Origin: Bremia lactucae
Lineage: Eukaryota; Oomycota; Peronosporomycetes; Peronosporales; Peronosporaceae
Direction of reading: 5' to 3'
DNA: 59,993 nucleotides
Assembly (NCBI RefSeq): GCF_004359215.1
Contig: NC_090624.1
Span: 3,203,249-3,263,241 of the forward strand
Shown here: one piece after another, positions 1 through 10,250 of the stretch
Position numbering within the stretch: the first letter of the stretch is position 1
Layout of the letters: every line of letters starts with the position of its first letter
Program-made: the position numbers and the translations under genes
The notes under the pieces: model-generated
Databases searched by the model: none
What the model was told of the DNA's origin: nothing
What the model saw: the letters and a program-made list of their open reading frames with translations, nothing else

Positions 1-145
1 TCACCCCGCATGAATTGTTCCTTCATGCGATGGAATTTAAAATGATGGATCTGACCAATCAAAAACATTTTAAAAATTAAGTGGTCATTTAGCGACCACT
101 CCATCTAATGACATTCAGAGTGATTGTCGTTTAAGGGAGGGGTGA
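1..145 (+). other. 3' internal end and polypurine tract of an A-type chromovirus
   Basis: This stretch matches, in reverse, the sequence at 57154-57300, which lies between an antisense gene and an LTR-A. It ends in a purine run (TTAAGGGAGGGGTGA, about 131-145) directly before the LTR. That is the position and composition expected of the polypurine tract that primes plus-strand DNA synthesis. The rest of the element lies outside the window. Confidence 0.8.
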
Positions 146-476
146 TGTAACGGGGTGTATCGTTACATGAAATTAACACTTAAAGGTTGTTAATTAATAT
201 ATTATCTAAAAGGTAGATAATATTTGGAGGATATTACTTTATATAGTAATGTCCTGAATTCTTATCCATAAATAGGTATAGACCATTATGTCTATTTATT
301 CCGCAGACTAATCAGCTGTAGAAGTAATCAAAGAGAGTTACAAGATAAGATAGATAAGAATTCATTTACATGTTAAGTATTAGTTTATAGTTAAGTCAAC
401 ATTTACAAAGATAGATTAACAAGACACTTAACTATATTAATACAGTTTTCATTTTACACTCTTAAGCTAACTTGCC
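146..476 (+). repeat. LTR-A, 5' three quarters of a 3' LTR
   Basis: Begins TGTAACGGGG immediately after a polypurine tract, so it is a 3' LTR. It follows other LTR-A copies (for example 22763-23202) up to about position 476, where it stops against unrelated sequence, so the U5 end is missing. It is nearly identical to the reverse complement of 50873-51125, with two differences in about 253 bases, which suggests recent activity or duplication. Confidence 0.85.
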
Positions 477-504
477 TTACTCTCGGAGAGACTAGTCGTA
501 GGAA

Positions 505-874
505 GGACTAATAGTGCTAATAAGTGTAGGCGCGCGCTACTTAAAGCTGCCACGCACTACTAGCGCACACTTTTTAGCACAGTAAGAAAGCGTTCAACCG
601 CCTTCTCTCACGTGCAGTGAGGTAATTGATGGGCGCTCAAGCGACCTCACTCAATGAACTAGAACCCTTAGTTTCTGTGACGTCACGAGGGCGGTAATCC
701 GGCTCCACGTGCGCACTTGTCAACTAGGAAGTAGTTTTCAGACAGATTTATATTTAATCGCTTTAAATACAAATCCTAGATTAAAACAATCATAAATGCC
801 AGCTCTGTAGGTATGGACTGATATGTATTGCGAGCGTATTGCTCTAAATACCTCGTATCTTGGATGACGCTGGC
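505..874 (-). repeat. LTR-B, 3' part, with degenerate primer-binding site
   Basis: From 525 (TGTAGGCGCG) to 874 this matches LTR-B copies at 17713-18060 and, inverted, 37181-37448 and 41088-41532. The twenty bases left of 525 (GGACTAATAGTGCTAATAAG) resemble the reversed primer-binding site seen beside the other LTRs, so this copy was once a 5' LTR of a minus-strand element. At 874 it is cut by an LTR-A fragment; the last five bases, CTGGC, look like a target-site duplication whose partner is at 51126-51130. Confidence 0.7.
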
Positions 875-1005
875 TGTAACGGGGCACTGCGACTTGTACT
901 GTTTCAGTACAAGTCCACTTCACACTGCTTCAGATGTGAGTGGTGCCTCTCGTTAGGTGACGTACACTGTACGTATAGAGGAAGACTTCTCTTGCAGAGC
1001 TCACG
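875..1005 (-). repeat. LTR-A, 3'-terminal 130 bp
   Basis: Reads TGTAACGGGGCACTGCG from the left, the reverse of the LTR-A 3' end, and follows 56702 onward for about 130 bases. It includes the small palindrome around 'cttgtactg...cagtacaag'. It then passes abruptly into family-B gag sequence, so the other two thirds of this LTR are missing here. Confidence 0.8.
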
Positions 1006-1885
1006 CGTCTCGCGCGCTGGTTCTTGCCATCATTATTTGGGTAGGAAGTCCTCATGCTGGGAGTCTTAGTCCCAGCAGAAACTCTGGCATAGCAGAGAGC
1101 CATCATATAGCCGCGCTTGCCGCATTCAAAACAGACTACATCTGCATCGCCCAACTCCATAGGAGTGGCATCCGACCTCTCAGCTGAAGGCTTATAGCAA
1201 GCAGTCGCCAAGGCACTGTTGAAGAAATGCTCCTCAACTAGGGCAATTTGGGTCGCATATTCCATCGTCGACGGCACCTTCTACAAAGGGCCTATCGCGA
1301 TGGGCCTAGCCGCAGTCCGTATATGAACGTGGCACCTTAATGTGTTCCGGTATCGGACTCACACTAATTTGCGCCGACAGAGAGCCAGCTCCTGCACAAA
1401 TTCTTGCAGGGATCGCTTCGCCTGTCGCGCTCCAAAGAAGCGCGCCTGAAGGAACACTTCGTTGTTCGGCAGCTGGTACATGGCGCGAATCTTTGTCTTA
1501 AAGATCGCTCATAATGGGAACGCTTTAACGTCCGCCATAGGCACCGAGTAAGCCCACGCTGAGGCCCTACCGCGCAAATGCGACATACCATTCGGGTGTC
1601 GTCCTCGATAAGCTGCACCACATCGCATTGTTTCACGGCTAACACCACAGTCGACAATTGTGTGCGCTGCAGTTCATCGAACTTGGGCGGGTCCATCTGA
1701 ATGGGCCTCGTCTGATGCGGCCGGTCGGAAAGCACCGCAACAGTTCTGTTGAGACCCTCGCCCCGAGCCTGCTCTTGCCTAAGCTCATCCTGAGTTTGAG
1801 TAACGGACTCCGCCGCCGCATGGCTCTGTGCGTTGGACACAGCTCTTCGCTGTCTGAGCAAGAACGCCTCAAACTGCTCCAACCA
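1006..1885 (-). pseudogene. Family-B gag fragment with decayed zinc knuckle
   Basis: Frameshifted remains of a Ty3/Gypsy gag. The best stretch (minus frame, 1364-1882) reads MEQFEAFLLRQRRA then an alanine/glutamine-rich coil, and matches gag-B copies at 18302-19078 and 41555-42060. A later stretch around 1090-1135 keeps C-x2-C-x9-C of a CCHC knuckle (CFECGKRGYMMALC) but has tyrosine where the histidine should be. A functional gag would package element RNA; this copy cannot be translated as one chain. The upstream half of gag and its LTR are missing, and protease sequence follows where gag should begin, so the order is scrambled. Confidence 0.7.
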
Positions 1886-2028
1886 TCGACGGCTTAGGGC
1901 TCGTGAGATGCAGGAACGCAGTAAGGACGAAATACTCTACTGATGCGGACTCTGGGGCTACCACTAGGTTCAAGTTATCGAACAAATGGTCCCACGGCGT
2001 CTCCGGGGATTTCACTATCTCCTACATG
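1886..2028. other. Short family-B internal segment
   Basis: Bases about 1935-1980 ('actgatgcggactctg' and following) recur at about 27675-27725, downstream of another gag-B, so this is part of the gag-protease region of family B. No reading frame of useful length is open. No separate gene is seen. Confidence 0.4.
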
Positions 2029-2822
2029 CTAGGGCACCTCGACTGAGGATGCCTCCACTACATTGTCTTCGGCGGCCTGGAATACCTCGTTCGGGGCGCC
2101 CTCTTTATTAGAGACTGATCCAAAGGTCACTCGTTTAGACGTGCCTTTGATCGTCCTAATCTGTCGATAACTCGTTCTTCGAGTTACCACGACCTTTTTC
2201 TGGGAAGCGGATGCCGTTGCACTCCTGGCTAACGCACCCATTCCAACCGCACCGGGCGCTTGGCACTGTGCCGGTTTATGCAACGCATGACTTCTTGTCT
2301 GCTCGTCGTCTACTACCACAGGCTCTATGCAGGATTTCCGGACGCATGACTACTTGTCATCGTCCTATTCACTACCTCAGTCTCCACGAGCTAGGTAGGA
2401 ATTGGTGACGTTTGACATCCCGTCAACGCACCCTCAACTGTGTTCGACACGACATCAGTTGCATATGCCTCTCGCACGAGCACATCCTTTCCGATGTCAG
2501 GCGTAGAGCTCGCAACTGTGAATTTACGCCAGTCTATTTATGGTTTTTGTTTTGTCAACTATGGCATGCCTAGAATGAGGTCATACGGACTCTCCATACC
2601 TAGCACTGTGAACTTATCTTTACAGGAGAAATCCCTAAAACTGAAAGCGAGTCCTACTTGAACTTTCTCAGATTTTACGAGCGCGCCGTTCACTAAACGA
2701 GCGGTCGTCTCTTCTTGCTTGCCATACTGGCAAATCGACTCAGACATCGCCGGCCTCTTTCTTAGAGCCGCGAGTTTACCAAAATTTTGTAATGCACCCG
2801 AAGTCACGAGGAGATTCATCAC
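2029..2822 (-). pseudogene. Family-B protease and protease-RT linker fragment
   Basis: Minus-strand frame 2822-2559 ends VLGMESPYDLILGMP, typical of the C-terminal half of a retropepsin-like aspartic protease (hydrophobic strand then ILG-hP). The catalytic D-S/T-G region is not present. A second frame, 2319-2029, gives an acidic linker (VFQAAEDNVVEASSVEVP) that matches the linker at about 31720-31800, where it sits between protease and RT. In an intact element the protease matures the Gag-Pol polyprotein. Here the frames are disconnected and RT does not follow on the same strand. Confidence 0.65.
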
Positions 2823-2879
2823 ATGGTCATAGCCTCATATTCCAGCGCTATAGACCAGCAGGGTTGAGGTCTGAAATTT

Positions 2880-3305
2880 CGAGACTTCAGGAACTATACA
2901 ATTCTGTCCTTGTCAAATTAAAAGAAGAAAAGATCCACGAATTAGTCACACCAGCTTCAGAAGAGAACTTGGTGGACTGTTGCTCGTCGTCCACAATGGA
3001 CGAAAGCGTCCCATCAAGAAACGGTTCGCTGCTCAAGGTTAGGATGCGTTGAGAGACATTCCATTCTTTGAGGTCCTGTTGAAGCAACGCGATGTGTTTC
3101 CAGAAGAAGTGTCGATCCGCCTGCCAGCAGATAGGGGCATCAGGCACGAAATTGATCTGAACCAAGCACCAAGTATTGTGTGACCAGACAATGGCCGTTG
3201 CCGAAAAAACAAGTCGATTATATCGATGAATCCTTCGACAAGCGAGCCAAGGTGGTTCATGCTTACAATAAGCTGAACACGGCGATTATACCGGCGCAAC
3301 GCCAA
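2880..3305 (+). pseudogene. Linker end and N-terminal reverse transcriptase, family B
   Basis: Plus-strand translation gives DIPFFEVLLKQRDVFPEE, then KPLPKK-like and VVHAYNKLNT-like segments in several frames. These are the start of a Ty3/Gypsy RT: fingers region and the 'R-hV-D-Y-R-x-LN' equivalent. It matches the family-B RT at about 31960-32300. Premature stops and frameshifts interrupt it, and it ends at about 3305 where AT-rich sequence begins. It lies head-to-head with the protease fragment at 2029-2822, so an inversion separated the two. Confidence 0.65.
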
Positions 3306-4120
3306 TCTCTACACTCCTGTTATTTACTGGTGTTGCATTTTGCTCTTCTTGCTTTTGCTCAATAGCAAGCTCCAAATTGGCTCAGGAGACGATTAAGGTG
3401 GCTTATGAGTTGATAAGTGAGGAAGCTAAAAATAAAGGAGAATATAACCGTGATATTCCTGCAAGAAGAATTAACTAATAGAAGCACTCAGCGATATAAA
3501 AAACTTTTATCATAATATTAAAACACCATTGTTGTACATCTTTGTTTTTTGGGGTTGGCAAAAGTTAGGGGTCATGATATACAGCAGAAACTGCAGGTTG
3601 TGTCGGTTTCGTAACTTTGTCGAGCCAAGGTATTGGTGCATATTCTGATCTTGAAAATCAAAACAACGCGTTCAATGAGACAGCTGCTCGTTTTAAACAA
3701 TTGCAGGAAACATATTATAAAAAACAAATCGTCTCTCTCCATTTGCAGCAGAAGCCAGAAGTGATAGCTTCATATTTCCATTTTAAAAGCGGAACTATAA
3801 CTCAGTGGGAAAAGAGAAATTTTGGGTATTAAAACTTGAATAATTTAATTGTCTCTGCGTTGCCCCATGAATCTTAGGAGGTAGTTAGTTATTTGATTAG
3901 TTTTAATCAGGTTGGTCGAATTATTAAGCTTAAGGAGTTTTACCGGAATAAGGAAGATAAGAAACAAAAGAAAGGATTTATTAATCCCGGCAAACTTATT
4001 ATCTTCATGATCCGGTATATCCTCATTAAATATATAGTTTGAAAGTAATAGGTTTTACCATTAACTTTAAATCACATTGTCAATTAATAAGAAAGAATAA
4101 TAATTATGAACTTCATTTCT
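3306..4120. other. AT-rich insertion of unknown origin in RT
   Basis: About 0.8 kb with a composition clearly more AT-rich than its surroundings, inserted between the two halves of a family-B RT. One plus-strand ORF (3617-3832, 71 codons) has a lysine/glutamine-rich sequence ending SGTITQWEKRNFGY that could be a helix-turn-helix of the kind found at transposase N-termini. A second short open stretch at about 3385-3470 (ELISEEAKNKGEY) also looks protein-like. I do not recognise a family. A captured host or organelle fragment or a DNA-transposon end are all possible. Confidence 0.35.
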
Positions 4121-4420
4121 TTATGGGATGTTACTTGATTGTAAGCGAGCGCTGGAAGTTCAGCCAAGGTTAGGGTGCGTTGGGGTCATTTTATTCTTGC
4201 TTTCTGTTGTAGCGGTTGTTTTCCAAGAAGGCACTGCTAGCTATGGGGGCCAGGCGCTGGCTTATTTCGAAGTTACATCTTGTTTGTGTGAGTTGTCAAC
4301 CGTGCCTAGTTATCCATCATTTATCGTGATCGTGACATGGGCCTAGGTGGTTTATTCTTCATAGCTGTACTCGGGATTTACCGGGAGGGCAATTCCCGAT
4401 AATATGTTTTGTTGAATTCC
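4121..4420. other. Unassigned sequence
   Basis: A 72-codon plus-strand ORF (4128-4346) is open but has no recognisable motif. Short matches to the RT start region (for example 'aaggttagg(g/a)tgcgttg') are interleaved with unrelated bases. That resembles the hybrid texture described at 36791-37180, so this may be a consensus artefact rather than a gene. Confidence 0.25.
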
Positions 4421-4880
4421 GTGGAACCTTTTTGCTACATTTATAAGAGCTACTATCTGGTACTCATGAGAGTGTCCGGTGTAGCCAAAATTGCGGTAAG
4501 CACCCCAATCGGAAATGGCTCGTGATGCCCCAAGGTTTAATAAACGCACCAGCGACATTTAACCGAGTAGTGGCTTGCGTGATGCGTCAGCACCGTGCCT
4601 ACGCACTCCATTGCTTTGACGCTGTATTCGCGCCGAGGACGGGCTGAGCAAAATAGAGTCGCACAAGCGTCATTTAGACCCTGCGTTGCAGACTTTGGAG
4701 GACGCCCAATTTTACGCCAACTTGCAAAAGCGCGTCAAAGGAATCGTAGGTACACAATGTGTACGGGCAGACCCAGACGAGGTAATAGCGGTAAAGGAAT
4801 GGTCAATCCCACGACATGTAAGGAATTTGCGCCAATTCCAAGGGCTCGCGGATGGCCTGATTGATAGGTGTGTATTTCTA
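4421..4880 (+). pseudogene. C-terminal reverse transcriptase fragment, family B
   Basis: Plus frames give WLVMPQGLINAPATFNR (RT motif 'MPQGLxNAPATFQR'), then FDAVFA in the place of the FDDhFVHS active-site block, then ...RHVRNLRQFQGLA, the RT-RNase H connection. The catalytic aspartate pair is not intact (FDAV). The fragment is truncated at about 4880. It is the downstream part of the RT begun at 2880-3305, split by the AT-rich insertion. Confidence 0.75.
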
Positions 4881-5439
4881 CCCAACTGAGAAGCAGCTGC
4901 GCCTTTATGGGCAACGCTCTCATGATCGGTCGCTGTGCTATCTAGCATAGACGAAGAGACGGTTGCTTTGTTGACGTAAGGCAAGTTTGCGTTCGCGACG
5001 TTGAGCGTCTCCATGTTAGGAGGAATGAGTGAAGTTTGGATGTGCCAAAGCGCCATCATCCTTATTCATTACCTCGCTGTAATCATCACTACTATGAGGT
5101 GATGGCAGCGGTCTCGACTCATTGAAATCAACAATGAGCGCCGGATCTCTGTCCTTACCAGAAAGTAGGATGCATCATTCAGGCCAGTTAGCAGCACGAC
5201 AGCAACAGTAGCTGTCGGCGTCGTAACTGTAGCACTAAGCGGCGGCGGCGTGTCGACGCGGCGCGTACGCTTCGTGCATGGTTGTGAGGGCGTCTTGGCA
5301 GACAACTCATCATCTTTGCCCCTCTTAGGTAGCATGGTTGGCGTCGTGTGAGTGCACACAGGTCGCAAGAGTGACAGAGAGGACTAGAGCGGCGCAAAAG
5401 GTACAGACGCCCTTTCGCACCTGTGACGACTTTAAGCAT
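4881..5439 (-). other. Unassigned 0.55 kb, possible ORF on minus strand
   Basis: On the minus strand a 99-codon ORF (5368-5069) begins MRPVCTHTTPTMLPKRGKDD and is rich in basic residues, proline and threonine. A neighbouring frame continues SGKDRDPALIVDFNES. The composition is that of a disordered protein segment, not of RT or integrase, and I found no second copy in this window. It could be a host gene fragment or the accessory region of another element. Confidence 0.3.
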
Positions 5440-5890
5440 CCATATTCGCGAAGAAAGTCAACCATCTCGCCATTTTTGCGAGAGGTATGGACTGCTTACG
5501 GCCGCGCGTGAATAATCATGGTCCGTATTAATTATGAACGATCTATCCCCCAAGAGATACATCATAAGCTTAGCCAGTGCATATATCATAGCAAGGAGTT
5601 ACTTGCCATGCACTGGGTAATTGCGTTCAGCTGGTTGAAGCTGACGCGATTGATAGCAGACTACGTGCTTTGCGCCGTCTGTGTCATATTACATCAACGC
5701 ACAGCCGGTTGCAAATTGCTGCGTCACAGACCACATAAAATGGTTGGGTGTTGGTCAGCAATCGCCGGAATTGGCGATTGCACCAAAGTTTGCTTGATAC
5801 CCTCAAGGAACGCTCTCAATCCAGGACCACGATATTTTTTTCTTTATCGTAGAAGAAAGATTTATTGTCATTGTAACATAATTGCGTGAA
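5440..5890 (-). pseudogene. RNase H fragment
   Basis: Reverse complement matches the better-preserved RNase H at 12110-12560 over most of its length, including the stretch for QSRQLQPAE and HDKELLAI. In LTR retrotransposons this domain removes RNA from the RNA-DNA hybrid. Several stops and small indels are present. It is followed on the same strand by RT (5891-6560), so order on the minus strand is protease, RT, RNase H as in an intact pol. Confidence 0.75.
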
Positions 5891-6560
5891 TAGTTTTGCA
5901 GGCACGCCACTCAGCCAAGGAACTTTCGAGTTTTCTTTACATCGACCGGCAAAGGTCACTAGGTGATCGCCTTGTCCTTTTCAGGATCCGAGCAAATCTG
6001 TGGAGTACTGCAGCGGCGTTACTAATCCTTTGCGACTTAATCAGGAGCTTTCAAAGCGTACCGCTTGGTGTACTTACTGCTGTGAACGGGATATATTGTT
6101 ACCGCGTCAAGATCTGATTGAACTCGTCCATCAGATCCATGCACAAGAAGATGGTTACTTTTGATATTTCGTCACTGATTACGACTTTTCTCTGTATCGG
6201 CATATGCCGGTACTGTGGCAGAAATTAGTGTATTGAGTGCATGTCAAATATACCACCTTCCAGTTGCCCTCCGCACACAACAAACGGAAAGCTTTATTGG
6301 GAGGTTGAGTCCCTCTACTTAGCAGTCGGCAAATAACTTGTCCAGCGCTAACACCTCTCACGATGCAGTGGCCACTGCTTTCCTGAATTCAAGTATGGCA
6401 AGAATGACAAAATACGCTCTTCAAGACACAGGATTTCGAGCCTGGTATTAGACGACCCCGTGTCGAGTGTCTTTAACTTTCGTCAACTCGCATGGTACTG
6501 ATTGAGGTAAGCTCATCGTTGAACTCGATCAAATCGCTACATTACGATTTTTTTCTGCGA
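5891..6560 (-). pseudogene. Reverse transcriptase fragment (minus)
   Basis: Aligns by eye with 12561-13420 of the main A element, including the segment encoding 'hRKATGxWRhVHAFNKLN' (seen here as GNWKVVYLTCTQYTN at about 6260-6220). Decay is heavy: there are many stops and the active-site block is not recoverable in one frame. Same orientation as the RNase H to its left and the protease region to its right. Confidence 0.65.
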
Positions 6561-7785
6561 CTCCCAAGATTGGGACGTATAAAATGTTTAATCCGATGTC
6601 TTCTCATCGAGGACACTTTTGTCGATCTATGAGCTGCTGAGATTCTTCTAATTGGCAGGGTATACTATTGCGATCGCGTATCGGCCACGTACCGGTCACT
6701 GGTGACAAGTACGCGGATCTGCTTGACTTCGCCATTACACGGATCACGCAAGAGCCGTTGCACTCACTCCTAGAATTTTCACACGCTTGTAAACTCTCCA
6801 AGATGCTCATCAAATTGCTAAAGACAAGTATTGTAATTTATCTATGCTGCCGCATCGTGTTGTCTGAAGAGCAAAAATCCTAAATGAATTGGAGAGTCGA
6901 TCGTAGAGAATCTCACTGTGGTGTCGTACGACTAAAATTCGAGGCAGTTTAAGAGGATACTCCCAAAAAGAATAAGTAAACAAGTCTTGAAATACTTGTG
7001 GGAATGAATCCCCAAGGGGGTAACTCTCCTAGAACCTGAGATACTAAGCATCTTGGTACTTTTGGAAGTAAAATTTCAAGAAGAGCTAAGACATTGAATT
7101 TCTAAGTAAACAACGGATCAATAGACACTCGTAACTGTAGCGCTCTTCGAAGATTTTATCGTAGATAACTCATTCTCCAACGCTATACCATAACGATCTG
7201 GAACAAATTGCAGACGACTGTGCACATGGGCAGGCATCGTCGAAGGTCCACCGCTCGGATAATATGAGCGGATACGGACAAGAAGGTTTGCCTTACAAGC
7301 AACATATAACACAGTTACAAACTCCTGTCGAGAAGAGACACCATGCTACTTAAAGAATGACATGTAATTTGTGATGCAAATCCAAAACAATGAAATCAGT
7401 ATTATATTCCTTACCCTATAACGTGCTCATGGAAACCTGCTACAGCCACAAATGCGCCTGTCGCAAGGCGTTGAAGGCATATCGCTTTCAACGATCTTCT
7501 GCCTACGATCTTCTAGCGATTAGCGTCAAATGAACTTATTTGACGTCCTACAATTAAGGAGAAACTTTAACGGCAAACAAGTCGCGTTTTTAGGATCAAC
7601 TTTTGTCAAAGGTCTGCGGATTCTCTTGACGCCGCTGGATCAGTAGGGCGCACCGAACGCCTCGCCGTTGCGATTTCGCAACGGCGTCGAATTCGCGTCC
7701 TCTGCTGTTCCTAGCGGGAGGTTTATCAATTTGCTTAGCGTTTAGGGCACTACATTCCTAGACAATGACCTAGTCTTTTGACGAC
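6561..7785 (-). pseudogene. Gag end, protease and protease-RT linker fragment (minus)
   Basis: From right to left: a decayed knuckle region near 7740; gag tail (reverse of 'ctggatcagtagggcgcaccg', as in 14760 and 39380); protease around 7560-7380; then the linker, with a stretch matching VLVAEDEYVTDI of 13492-13905 at about 6715-6690 and 'SSSSMDE' at about 6650-6620. A roughly 0.3-kb part of the linker (6900-7110) is poorly conserved. No frame is open for more than about 70 codons. Confidence 0.6.
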
Positions 7786-8880
7786 TTGTCAGTCGTAGAT
7801 TCGAAGAGAATTCCTGCAGTTACACCCACATTTTTTGGTATACATCCAAATTACCTCATTCCCACTGTTATCAGCGCAGTTCTTTTGGCTAGTACCGAAG
7901 CAGTACTAGCGAAAAGTGCCCCGCTACACCTAATAACATTTCATGGTCCGTTTAACGGCCGCGTTAGTTTCATCCCGCATGACTATTTGGATTAAAAAGG
8001 AAGGGGCTTTTGCGCGCAACGCGTGGCAGGTTTATGACCTCAAGTGAAAACAGTTGAAATGATGAGTTTGACCTTAGGCAGGCCAGCCGTTGGTGCGATG
8101 ATTGTTGGCCCACAAAGGGACGAACAACATGCGACCACAGCGGAGTTCATTCTACATGAACTCGATCCGACTAGAGAGATTTTTTTTGACTTACTAGCAA
8201 GAATTTCGAAAGGAATAACTGCTAAGAGAATATGGCCCTTCGCAAATTAAATTGTTAAGGCGGCTGAATTTACATGCTGCTGGCAGGCCGACACATACGC
8301 GCCGATGTGAAAGCTTGAGGTTTGTAATTATCATGTTAAAGGCAGTCAAGGGCAATTTCTTGTCAAACTGCTCCCTCAAATTCGACGATGCCATTGAAGA
8401 TCGCCGCATTGATGCCGATGCGACAAATGTAAAGTTTGAAATGTCCAACTTGGCTGGGCGTGCCAAATTTTGGGCCTTAAAAGCTCAAGCTTCACGATCC
8501 ATATGTGTTTGGGACGTTTAATTTTCTTAACACCCGGATGAAACAAACGTTTGAGCCGCCACTTGCTGAACTCACGGGCCCAAGCAGATCTCCTCGATTA
8601 GCAACAGGGCAAGCATTTCATTCACGCATATACCAGCACACACGATACCTAGTAAATTGTCGTGAGTCATAGAATCAATGAATGGTCATATAAGTTCTTT
8701 AAGATCTGGCAGATTGCTCTGCGCAAGTCCTCAATTCGACACGCGGCTGCTCAGAAAAATGCTTGAACCGCCATGCGTCTTCATCAAAGGTCGTTCGGAC
8801 GGCTCTTTAAAAGGCCCACCTGTTCCACCTTCAACCTGAGTCTCTAATTCAGACGATTTCCTTAACGGTTTGGGAGGAAT
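7786..8880 (+). pseudogene. Gag fragment, A/C type (plus)
   Basis: Plus frames give FILHELDPTREIFF (8140-8185), then LKAVKGNFLSNCSLKFDDAI and NLAGRAKFWALKAQ (8330-8490). These match the gag core 'FKLKAVEGDSLLKWFVEFDDAI...LAGRA+' seen at 39900-40260 (minus) and 45230-45330. The knuckle is missing. It lies head-to-head with the minus-strand pol fragment ending at 7785, so the two do not form one element. Confidence 0.7.
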
Positions 8881-9244
8881 GTAACTCAAAACAGGCTTTT
8901 GTCAATTAAGGAACTTATCGTCCACCTAGACAAGGTTTCAAAAGTTCAGAAACAATAGACCTCCCTATGTAAAAGTCGAAAAATCTGCGTATTTGAAACA
9001 ACAAAAAACAATTCTTATGGACAATAGCAAACAATAGCAAACAATACAAGCAGTTTTGTTTTCTGCACTTTACGATACATTGGAGAGGAATGATCAAGTA
9101 AAGCCGTGTAGCGCATGAAGTTTATCAACGTTAAGCACAGCATTTCATAACGTTGGACCATGAAGTCCGCGCGTATCATTGACAAGAGGTTGGTTATTGC
9201 CAAAATGATCTGGTAAAAAAAATCTTTCACATTACCAACTAAAG
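8881..9244. other. Unassigned AT-rich stretch
   Basis: Contains a short direct repeat ('aatagcaaac' three times at about 9023-9045) and no recognisable domain. Two overlapping minus-strand ORFs of 60-71 codons show no motif. Confidence 0.3.
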
Positions 9245-9832
9245 ATGTAGTAGAATTTAGTGGAGGTTTCTCGCTCCGTTGGCTATAAGAAGCCTTATTG
9301 ACTCAGTAGATTCTTAGTTCAATAAACCTATTACGGGAAATAACTCTGTTATACAAGCTTGTAAAGCTTAACGAGTCCTAGTTTAAGGGACTCAGTCGTT
9401 TGTAGAACCGAGGGGTAATTAGTGTCCGAGAGTGTATTACTTGGTAAGGCTTCGTACTCTCGCACATCAAAGCGCGAACCTTAGAAAAACACCGTACGCT
9501 ACTTAGATTTAAAATGAAACTGAATTTTATTAACGCTTAATAAGTGAGATCTTACCCTTAAAATTTTATAAAATAGTTTCAAATCACCAAATCTTATCGA
9601 GCGGTTGCCAGATATTATCTCGCATGTTACCTAAAAGAGATGAGAAATTAATAAGATTGCCTTTTCTAAAAGATGAAGGGTGTTTTCCCATTGTGTAAAT
9701 TTGGCAACTTAGCGGCTTAATAACCAAAGTGCACCCCTTTACACCCTTCCCCATCAAGCTGCTGTCAGTATGTTTCGACATTCGCTTCTCATTTCCTCTT
9801 TGAGGTTTAATAGTTAACAACAAGCATTTACA
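9245..9832 (-). repeat. LTR-D2, 3' LTR of a minus-strand element
   Basis: The left part (TGGAGGTTTCTCGCTCC... 'gactcagtagattcttagttc', 'cctagtttaagggactcag') is the reverse of the LTR-D sequences at 28040-28200 and 30930-31070. The right end reads ...GCATTTACA and abuts a reversed polypurine tract. Length about 588 bp. Confidence 0.7.
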
Positions 9833-9845
9833 TTCCCTTTCTCTC
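9833..9845 (-). other. Polypurine tract of the D2 element
   Basis: Reads TTCCCTTTCTCTC on the plus strand, that is GAGAGAAAGGGAA on the element strand, immediately upstream of the LTR end TGTAAATG. Position and purine content fit the plus-strand primer. Confidence 0.7.
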
Positions 9846-10250
9846 ATGACATCCAAAAGTGAGACCCCGACTCTTTGTTCTTACCTCCAAGACAAGGAGA
9901 ATTTAGACTATGCAAATCATGCCTCGTGTGAGGACAAGGATGAGTAGACCCCGTTCGACGTCCTTCGGCGTGAAGACGACTCTCGTCGGTCTCAGATTAC
10001 GTTACCGGAACATGGTGCTTCAAAAGCCTTGACTGCATTTCGCACCGCGCTAAGAGTCAAAAGAATTTAGTCACCAGCTCGCTCGATGAGGAGCAAGAAC
10101 AGATAATTCTCAGGGAGAATCAGGATCGCAGCTGGGCTTGCGCACTCGCGAAAGCAAAATTGTAAAGTAAATATCGATTCATGCAACTTACTGTGGAAGA
10201 CCGCCTTCGAGAGGTCGCAGGCCATAGTTTGGCTACGTTGATCTCTAGAT
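9846..10250 (+). pseudogene. Antisense accessory gene, type II (D2 copy)
   Basis: Starts one base after the polypurine tract, on the strand opposite the integrase that ends at about 10240. Reading from ATG 9846: MTSKSETPTLCSYLQDKEN, a stop at about 9946, then EHGASKALTAFRTALRV, then after a frameshift SSLDEEQEQIILRENQDR, and finally TVEDRLREVAGHSLATLIS. The D copy at 29871-30525 keeps the same blocks in the same order (MTTKRESQTVSTFLDDEE; RGAADVITALRRT; PLDEEQERAFLIKEQ; EITGHSFATCIS), so this is a real conserved reading frame. No known domain is recognised; charged, probably partly helical. This copy is inactive. Confidence 0.65.

Noticed and set aside
3306..4120. Second mitochondrial insert
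   Set aside because: AT-rich like the 15.8-kb insert but no rRNA core or mitochondrial protein block could be recognised.
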